Origin: Ahrensia sp.
GTDB taxonomy: Bacteria; Pseudomonadota; Alphaproteobacteria; Rhizobiales; Rhizobiaceae
Direction of reading: 5' to 3'
Assembly (NCBI GenBank): GCA_003233475.1
Contig: QILU01000224.1
Location: 1-12,035 of the forward strand
DNA: 12,035 bases
The notes below the pieces were generated by a model, which ran no database searches, was not told the origin of the DNA, and saw only the letters and a list, made by a program, of their open reading frames with translations. How positions within the stretch are numbered: position 1 is the first letter of the stretch; every line of letters starts with the position of its first letter. Shown here in pieces: positions 6,760 through 12,035 of this stretch. The position numbers were made by a program, and so were the translations under genes.

Positions 6760-7726
6760 TCCCAAATTCAATCCCCCGGAGATAAGCCACCAGCTTTCCT
6801 TTTCCGGTAATCGGCTGGAACGTTGTTCAGAAGAACGGGAAGAGGGGTGTTTGGAATTGGCTTTGGCTGACCCGCAAGCCTGCGCCTTCGGCATGGCGAA
6901 AGGCCGGGTGCTGATCGCTTTTGAAAACGAAGTGCCACGCGGCCTGTTTCAAATCAGTGAACTCACCCCGTTTGACCCCAAAATGGATCGGGCCGTGTTG
7001 TTGGGATACGATGGGGGAAAGCCGCGTCTTGCTATTCCCCTTGGAATAGGGCCGGATGATGAGGGAAATTTCGATCTGCCGGAGCCTTTGAAAGCGGTTG
7101 ATTATCGCTCCATTGCGGCGCAATTTTTGTTGCCCAATGATGAGCTTGGCCAGTTGGCGCAAGGGGCTGCTTATCTGGCATGGCATTCTTCCACCCGGTT
7201 TTGCGGCCATTGCGGGTCTGCGACCCAGATGCGCGGAGGCGGAGTGAAACGGGTGTGTAATTCCTGCGAGCGGGAGTTTTTTCCGCGCACCGACCCGGTG
7301 GTCATTATGCTGATTGTTCGAGGCGATAAATGCCTTCTTGGCCGGTCCCACAATTTCCCTCCCGGGGTGTATTCTTCGCTGGCCGGATTTGTCGAAGCAG
7401 GTGAGACCATTGAAACCGCTGTTCGCCGGGAGACTTTTGAGGAGAGCAATATTCGGGTTGGCGAAGTGCGCTACCATGCCACCCAGCCCTGGCCGTTTCC
7501 CCATACTTTAATGATCGGTTGTTACGGTGAGGCATTGGATGATGATATTGAAAAGGACGGGCGAGAACTGGAGGATTGCCGCTGGTTCTCCCGCAATGAA
7601 TTACGCGCCATTATGGCGGGAGTTGGCCCCGTGAATAAAGATGGGTCGCAGCAATTTATGGTGCCACCGAAATTGGCAATTGCAAACCGGTTGATCAGCG
7701 ATTGGGTAGATAATAAGGATCAATGA
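6740..7726 (+). CDS. nudC: NAD+ diphosphatase / NADH pyrophosphatase NudC (Nudix hydrolase)
   Basis: Hydrolyses NAD(H) to NMN(H) and AMP; the E. coli enzyme also removes NAD caps from RNA 5' ends. 328 aa. In order: a variable N-terminal domain (1-140), a Zn ribbon with Cys155/158 (CGHC) and Cys173/176 (CNSC), then the Nudix box at 216-238: G216, Glu222, RETFEE (230-235). The Gly of the usual EExG motif is Asn237. The NudC signature (usually SQPWPFPxS) follows as TQPWPFPHT (248-256), separating it from generic Nudix proteins. The start is GTG at 6740, after a purine-rich AAAGAAGAG that ends four bases upstream; the first 20 bp overlap the HIT gene. The stop overlaps the convergent gpmA stop by 7 bp. 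Confidence 0.94.
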   Translation: MSRSFLDPKFNPPEISHQLSFSGNRLERCSEEREEGCLELALADPQACAFGMAKGRVLIAFENEVPRGLFQISELTPFDPKMDRAVLLGYDGGKPRLAIPLGIGPDDEGNFDLPEPLKAVDYRSIAAQFLLPNDELGQLAQGAAYLAWHSSTRFCGHCGSATQMRGGGVKRVCNSCEREFFPRTDPVVIMLIVRGDKCLLGRSHNFPPGVYSSLAGFVEAGETIETAVRRETFEESNIRVGEVRYHATQPWPFPHTLMIGCYGEALDDDIEKDGRELEDCRWFSRNELRAIMAGVGPVNKDGSQQFMVPPKLAIANRLISDWVDNKDQ

Positions 7727-8361
7727 GCCGCGCTTTGATCCCCCAGGATTTCTTTTTTAGCGATAGTTGAATCCGGGTTCATTTTGTAAATAAGCGGCAC
7801 ACCGGTTCCCAGATTTAATGTGGTAACTTCCTTGGTGCTTAAATTGTCCAAAATCATCACCACAGAACGCAGGGAATTTCCATGGGCAGCGACCAGAACG
7901 GTTTCGCCGCGCAGCACTCTTGGCAGAATTTCAATCATATAATAGGGCCACACCCGCGCGCCCGTATCCTTCAGGCTTTCCCCCTCGTCGCCCGGCGGCG
8001 GGGTGTCGTAGGAGCGGCGCCAGATATGCACCTGTTCTTTCCCCCATTTCTCCCGTGCATCGTCCTTGTTTAAGCCTGCGAGATCGCCGTAATTGCGTTC
8101 ATTCAACGCCACGTTGTGGATGGTTTCAAGCTTGCTTTGGCCCACTCCATCCAGAATATACTGGCAGGTGCGCTCCGCCCTAATCAGGATTGAGGTAAAG
8201 GCAATATCAAATTTCATGCCGCGCTCACCTAAAGCCCGCCCGGCCTCAATGGCTTCTTTAACCCCCTGTTTGGTGAGATCGGGATCGCGCCATCCGGTGA
8301 ACAGGTTTTTTTTGTTCCATTCACTTTGGCCATGGCGGACAAGGACGAGAGTTCCAGACAT
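7720..8361 (-). CDS. gpmA: 2,3-bisphosphoglycerate-dependent phosphoglycerate mutase
   Basis: Interconverts 3- and 2-phosphoglycerate in lower glycolysis and gluconeogenesis, in the cytoplasm, through a phosphohistidine. Visible: [10 protein letters not shown] with catalytic His10 (7-16), [10 protein letters not shown] (21-30), Arg61 in LIRAERT, the acid Glu88 in [12 protein letters not shown] (85-96), and the second active-site His160 in AAHGNSLR. At 213 aa it is the short form usual in alphaproteobacteria, against about 250 aa in E. coli. The ATG at 8361 is 31 bp after the dapB stop, so dapB-gpmA is probably one operon. The stop overlaps that of the convergent nudC, leaving no room for a separate terminator. 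Confidence 0.96.
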   Translation of the reverse strand: MSGTLVLVRHGQSEWNKKNLFTGWRDPDLTKQGVKEAIEAGRALGERGMKFDIAFTSILIRAERTCQYILDGVGQSKLETIHNVALNERNYGDLAGLNKDDAREKWGKEQVHIWRRSYDTPPPGDEGESLKDTGARVWPYYMIEILPRVLRGETVLVAAHGNSLRSVVMILDNLSTKEVTTLNLGTGVPLIYKMNPDSTIAKKEILGDQSAAH

Positions 8362-8392
8362 GTAAATTCCAATTCGCAGTTAGAAGTTTTAA

Positions 8393-9202
8393 TTAAATTC
8401 CCAGCACGTCAATCATATCATAGCGCCCGGGTTTTTGTTTCCAGGCCCAAAGGGCTGCTTTCACCGCACCCCGGGCAAACAACAATCGATCGGTGGCCCG
8501 GTGGGAAATTTCAATGGTCTCGCCTTCGCCGGCAAACATCACTGAATGCTCACCAATAACCGACCCGCCGCGCAGGGTGGCAAAGCCAATAGTGCCTTCT
8601 TCGCGCGGCCCGGTTATTCCATCACGGGTGCGGGTGCTGTTTTTATCCAGATCAATTTCGCGCCCCTTCGCTGCGGCTTCTCCCAACAGGAGCGCCGTAC
8701 CGGACGGGGCATCAATCTTATGTTTATGGTGCATTTCTAACACCTCAATATCAAAATCAGCCGCGGGCAGGGCTTTTGCCGCCCTTTGCACCAGCGCCGC
8801 CAGCAGGTTTACCCCAAGGCTCATATTTCCGGATTTAACAATTCGGGCATTGCGGGCGGCGGCATCAAATTTTACCTCGTCCTGTTTGCTGCAGCCGGTG
8901 GTGCCGATCACATGGACAATGCGAGCCTTGGCCGCGAGGTCTGCAAATTCAACGCTGGCGGCTGGAATGGTGAAATCAATTACCCCATCAGCGTTCGCAA
9001 ATGCGGTTATGGCGTCATCCGTTATGGGAACACCAATTGCGCCGATTGAGGCCAATTCACCCGCATCTGCCCCCAGCGCTTCGCACCCTTTGTGTTCAAT
9101 CGCGGCGCTTACTGTCACCCCTTTGGTTGAGGCAATTGCACGAACCAGGGTTTGGCCCATGCGCCCTGCTGCGCCCACAACAACAAGTTTCATGTCAGCC
9201 AT
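8393..9202 (-). CDS. dapB: 4-hydroxy-tetrahydrodipicolinate reductase
   Basis: NAD(P)H-dependent reductase of the diaminopimelate/lysine pathway, a cytoplasmic enzyme needed for peptidoglycan. 269 aa, usual length. Visible: Rossmann glycine motif [10 protein letters not shown] (8-17), VIDFTIP (74-80), GTTG (100-103), SGNMSLGVN (124-132), and the catalytic and substrate-binding stretch [15 protein letters not shown] (156-170) with the conserved His-His and Lys162. [15 protein letters not shown] is the typical C-terminal block. The ATG at 9202 is favoured over the ATG three codons later because GGAG lies seven bases upstream of it. It lies 63 bp after the ABC exporter gene and 31 bp before gpmA, all on one strand. 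Confidence 0.97.
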   Translation of the reverse strand: MADMKLVVVGAAGRMGQTLVRAIASTKGVTVSAAIEHKGCEALGADAGELASIGAIGVPITDDAITAFANADGVIDFTIPAASVEFADLAAKARIVHVIGTTGCSKQDEVKFDAAARNARIVKSGNMSLGVNLLAALVQRAAKALPAADFDIEVLEMHHKHKIDAPSGTALLLGEAAAKGREIDLDKNSTRTRDGITGPREEGTIGFATLRGGSVIGEHSVMFAGEGETIEISHRATDRLLFARGAVKAALWAWKQKPGRYDMIDVLGI

Positions 9203-9265
9203 GGGGATTCTCCAAACCGGGTCGCCTGTTGACCGTTTTGTATCATTTGACGAACCATAAGCGCT

Positions 9266-11074
9266 CTAACCCGCGTTTACATTATGCAGTCTTGCATAAA
9301 CGCCCCGGCCCTGGGCCACAAGTTCCTGATGGCTGCCTTGATCAACAACTTCACCGCGATCAATCACCACAATGGAATCCGCCCCGGAAATTGTTGACAG
9401 GCGATGGGCAACAACAAGCGTGGTGCGGCCTTTCATCAATTCATCAAGCGCCGTCTGCACCAGGGCTTCCGATTGGTTGTCCAATGCGGAAGTGGCTTCA
9501 TCGAGCAACAATATCGGCGTATCGCGCACAATTGCGCGGGCAATGGAGAGACGCTGGCGCTGGCCGCCGGAAAGATTTGCACCGTTTTCCCCCAACTCGG
9601 TATCGTAACTTTGTGGTAGTGCGGTAATAAAGTCATGGGCCTGTGCACTGCGCGCTGCGGCTTCGATCTCCCTATCCGTGGCTTCCGGTCTGGCATAACG
9701 CAAATTGTCGCGCACGGTTCCTTGAAACAAAACCGGGTGTTGGGAAACATAGGCGATTTTTGAACGCAGATCATGGGTTCGCACATCAGAAATGTTTTGC
9801 CCATCGATGGAGATTGTACCAGAATCCGGCTCATAAAATCTTTGCAGCAGGGAAACGATTGTGGACTTGCCACCCCCTGATGGTCCCACAAGAGCTGTGG
9901 TTTTCCCGGATTCAGCGACAAAAGACAGCTTGCGCAAGACTGGTGAGGGGTCAAAAAATTCATCAACCTCGCCGTTTGACCCCTCTTTCGCTTCCTGATA
10001 ACTGAAGTTTACGTTCTTAAATTCAATTCGCCCCTTTTTCATGGTGAAATCCACCTTGTCTGATATATCGAGCTGGGGGGCCGGAGTGTCGAGAATTTCG
10101 TAGATCATGCGGGCATTGACCATGGAGCGTTCCAGCACCACCCGAAGGCGGGCCAGCTTTTTAGCCGGCTCATAGGCCAGCAAAAGGGCTGTCATGAAGG
10201 AGGTCAGATCGCTCGGCTCATAGCCATGATTGATAACCCGCCAGCCACCATAAGCAATAACTGCTGCAATGGCGAAGCCTGCGATTGTTTCCATTAAAGG
10301 GCTGGTTCGCGCGGTAATTCTCGCAATTTTGTTGGAGCGGGATTCGGCTTTTATAGTCAGTGCCGCCAATTTTTCCTGAAGCTGCTCTTCCATCGTGAAG
10401 GCTTTCACCACGGGAATGCCATGGGCGACCTCTTGCATGGCGGTCGCCACCTGCGCGTTAATTTGAACTTCTTCACGGGCAATGACTTTTACCCGGCGGG
10501 CATATCTGGCTAAGGTCATTAGCGCGATGGGCCCGATAATAAGCATGGCGGCAGACATCAAAGGATCACGGTAAACCATCACGCCTACCAGCCCGATTAA
10601 GGTAACCAGGTCTCTCACATATCCAAGAACCACGGTGTTGAGTAAATCGCGAACACCGATAACGTTTTGATTTAGCTGACTGACCAATGTCGCCGAATGC
10701 TGTTTCGCAAAAAACTGTACATCCAGATCAAGCAGGTGGGTAAAAATGCGGCGCTGATATCGGGCAACAATATTGTTGCCAATTTTATTGAGCAGGACGT
10801 TTTGGATATATGTCATCCCGCCTTTGAGTAAAAAAATTCCGATCACCACCAAAGACAAAGTGATGGCCCGGTTAAAATTGTTCCCGTAAAAAACGTCCTT
10901 GACGATCGGCCCCATGAGATAGGCGCTGTAGGCCGTTGTTCCCGCAATTACGAGAAGGCAAAAACAGGCAATGGCGTAATCGCGCCGGTAGAGGCGAAAG
11001 TTATCCATCGCCATACGCTGAAAAACACCCATATCTTCGGGGGATTTTATGAAGAGTTGTGCGAGTCTTTTCAC
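9266..11074 (-). CDS. ABC exporter, fused permease and ATPase (MsbA-like)
   Basis: Inner-membrane half-transporter, working as a homodimer; MsbA-type members flip lipids or export drugs, and the substrate here is unknown. 602 aa. The membrane domain (about 30-330) has about six helices, with the coupling-helix region near 215-230 (HGIPVVKAF). The ATPase part is complete: Walker A GPSGGGKST (397-405), Q-loop SQ (444-445), signature LSGGQRQR (501-508), Walker B ILLLDEATSAL (521-531) and H-loop His557. An acidic insert (about 360-378) follows the A-loop Tyr359. The start is GTG at 11074 with no good Shine-Dalgarno; inner Met15 or Met21 are possible starts. It follows glk by 123 bp and precedes dapB by 63 bp. 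Confidence 0.94.
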   Translation of the reverse strand: MKRLAQLFIKSPEDMGVFQRMAMDNFRLYRRDYAIACFCLLVIAGTTAYSAYLMGPIVKDVFYGNNFNRAITLSLVVIGIFLLKGGMTYIQNVLLNKIGNNIVARYQRRIFTHLLDLDVQFFAKQHSATLVSQLNQNVIGVRDLLNTVVLGYVRDLVTLIGLVGVMVYRDPLMSAAMLIIGPIALMTLARYARRVKVIAREEVQINAQVATAMQEVAHGIPVVKAFTMEEQLQEKLAALTIKAESRSNKIARITARTSPLMETIAGFAIAAVIAYGGWRVINHGYEPSDLTSFMTALLLAYEPAKKLARLRVVLERSMVNARMIYEILDTPAPQLDISDKVDFTMKKGRIEFKNVNFSYQEAKEGSNGEVDEFFDPSPVLRKLSFVAESGKTTALVGPSGGGKSTIVSLLQRFYEPDSGTISIDGQNISDVRTHDLRSKIAYVSQHPVLFQGTVRDNLRYARPEATDREIEAAARSAQAHDFITALPQSYDTELGENGANLSGGQRQRLSIARAIVRDTPILLLDEATSALDNQSEALVQTALDELMKGRTTLVVAHRLSTISGADSIVVIDRGEVVDQGSHQELVAQGRGVYARLHNVNAG

Positions 11075-11137
11075 GGAAATTTCGTCAATTCATCTTAAAG
11101 CGCTAAAACTGCGCAGAATACCTGTTACTTACCAGAC

Positions 11138-11166
11138 TCTATAACACGCCTTTCACACTTGCCCAA
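11138..11166 (-). promoter_or_regulatory. Possible promoter of the ABC exporter gene
   Basis: In the 123-bp gap after glk, a minus-strand TTGGGC (11166-11161) and TATAGA (11143-11138) are 17 bp apart, a good housekeeping-sigma layout. The start site would be near 11131, about 57 bp before the GTG. It could let the exporter, dapB and gpmA be transcribed independently of the broken glk. Confidence 0.4.
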
Positions 11167-11197
11167 TGGAGTGGGTTACAATTTTCAACTTGTGTAT

Positions 11198-12035
11198 CTA
11201 ATTCATCACTGTGTCCGGCTCATGCATTTGGGGGCGACGCCAGCGCCGATTATCAATATCCATAATAACTGAGGCCGGGTCATTAGCGAAGGCGGCAAGT
11301 CCCACAAGGGCTGGCAGTTCATGGGTTACCACAAAGGTTGGAATTTCCTGCAGCAGCGAATTGTGCGGAGCTTTATTTTCAAAGGCTGATCGAAACCCAC
11401 TTTGGCTCAGGAACGGCAGTATTTCTTTGACAATTCCGCCGGAAATATAAACGCCCCCTTTTGCCATTGAAGTCAGTGCCAAATCTCCGGCAAATCTACC
11501 AAGACAGGTGCAAAATAGATTTAGCGTCGTTACTGCCTGCGGGTTGGAATTATCGAGTGCCACCTTGGTTATCGTTTCGGGGGTTTTAAGTCGGGGCTTG
11601 GTTTCTTCTGCCAGGCAACAGGCTTTATAGAGGTTGAGAAGGCCCTGACCAGAAGGCCCTGACCGGATAAAATCTGTTCGGCAGCTATCCGTCCTTTTGT
11701 ATTATTGTGTCCTAATATCTTTTTAAGATAAGACCAGATATCCATTTCGTCATGGCTTTGCGGGCCAATGTCGCTGTGTCCCCCTTCCCCGGAGACAGGA
11801 ATCCATCTGTTTTCTGCTCGAACAAGAACTCCCACGCCTAACCCTGTGCCTGGCCCCAAAACTGCTTTGGTTTGGCTACTGTGAGAGGATGGGGGAATGC
11901 CGCCCAAATTATGCAAACTCTCAGGCTTCATAAATGGCAGGGAAAGCGACTGGGCTTCAAAATCATTTATCAAAATCAATTCGCGGAACGGGCTGTTGCC
12001 TAAAAACTCTTCCGGGCGAATATTCCAGGTGCTGT
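11198..12035 (-). pseudogene. glk: Glucokinase, frameshifted by a 14-bp duplication (partial, right edge)
   Basis: ATP-dependent glucose phosphorylation in the cytoplasm (bacterial Glk family, not ROK). The frame is open to the right edge, so the N-terminal ATP site is outside. Upstream part (12033 to about 11665): LILINDFEAQ with the catalytic Asp, GPGTGLGVGVLV, GEGGHSDIGPQS, IWSYLKKILGH and GRIAAEQILSGQGLL, all family motifs. An exact tandem duplication (11637-11664) then shifts the frame, and the old frame stops at 11571-11569. With one 14-bp copy removed, the reading continues SGQGLLNLYKACCLAEETKP, then VALDNSNPQAVTTLNLFC, LGRFAGDLALT and GGVYISGGIV to TAG at 11200-11198. Both halves are otherwise well conserved, so the lesion looks recent. 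No functional full-length product is expected unless the repeat reverts. Confidence 0.92.
11637..11664. repeat. Exact 14-bp tandem duplication breaking glk
   Basis: AGAAGGCCCTGACC occurs twice back to back, at 11637-11650 and 11651-11664. Fourteen is not a multiple of three, and the family reading frame resumes exactly if one copy is taken out, so this is the cause of the frameshift. Confidence 0.95.

Noticed and set aside
6827..7504. 225-residue minus-strand open frame opposite nudC
   Set aside because: The nudC zinc, Nudix and SQPWPFP-like motifs on the other strand leave no doubt which is real.
8493..9260. 255-residue plus-strand open frame opposite dapB
   Set aside because: Shadow of dapB; its composition mirrors the antisense of the coding strand and no motif is seen.
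11102..11120. Short GCGC inverted repeat before the ABC exporter gene
   Set aside because: Only a four-base stem; too weak to call an operator or terminator.
11198..11979. Two separate small genes (about 121 and 136 residues) on the minus strand
   Set aside because: They are the two halves of one glucokinase gene split by the 14-bp duplication.
1..12035. CRISPR arrays, insertion sequences, prophage or tRNA genes
   Set aside because: No regularly spaced repeats, terminal inverted repeats, transposase or integrase motifs, or tRNA-like cloverleaf were seen by eye on either strand.

Overview
This window looks like a chromosomal housekeeping region of an alphaproteobacterium, most likely Hyphomicrobiales (Rhizobiales). 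The evidence is the DnaX type (a single Cys where most DnaX have a Cys4 zinc knuckle), the short-form GpmA, the SRP RNA gene directly upstream of dnaX-ybaB, and a glk / ABC exporter / dapB / gpmA run that I recall from rhizobia. Base composition is close to balanced by eye. I see no phage, transposase, integrase, CRISPR or tRNA sequence. Gene families are assigned from recognised motifs, not from a database search.

Layout, left to right. (1) 1-1137 (+): C-terminal part of an RND efflux permease, open at the left edge, apparently lacking about 10 residues of one transmembrane helix. (2) A stem-loop at 1142-1179 separates it from a convergent apaG-trkH pair on the minus strand. The genes are joined by a TAATG stop/start overlap, and apaG carries a one-base frameshift. 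(3) A 105-bp divergent gap leads to a plus-strand CDP-alcohol phosphatidyltransferase, whose stop overlaps that of (4) ybaB/ebfC, the last gene of a minus-strand ffs-dnaX-ybaB unit. The SRP (4.5S-type) RNA gene at 6107-6208 is not protein-coding and shows that the apparent N-terminal extension of dnaX is false. (5) Divergent from ffs, a plus-strand HIT protein overlaps nudC by 20 bp. (6) nudC converges on a minus-strand series: glk (open at the right edge), an MsbA-like ABC exporter, dapB and gpmA.

How it works together: dnaX/ybaB/ffs serve replication, nucleoid structure and membrane-protein targeting. HIT and NudC act on nucleotides and NAD(H). dapB makes lysine and peptidoglycan precursors, and glk and gpmA belong to sugar catabolism. 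trkH imports K+, the CDP-alcohol transferase makes or alters phospholipids, and the ABC and RND proteins are exporters.

The main surprise is a cluster of lesions. glk is broken by an exact 14-bp tandem duplication, apaG by an extra base in a C5/G5 run, and the RND gene seems to have a 30-bp in-frame deletion. Two 8-base G/C runs lie in frame in trkH and in the phosphatidyltransferase. The essential genes dnaX, dapB and gpmA look intact. I did not find a clearly new multi-gene system. The best leads are the glk duplication, the apaG-trkH coupling break, and a retroviral-type slippery heptamer plus Gly-rich linker at the tau/gamma junction of dnaX.
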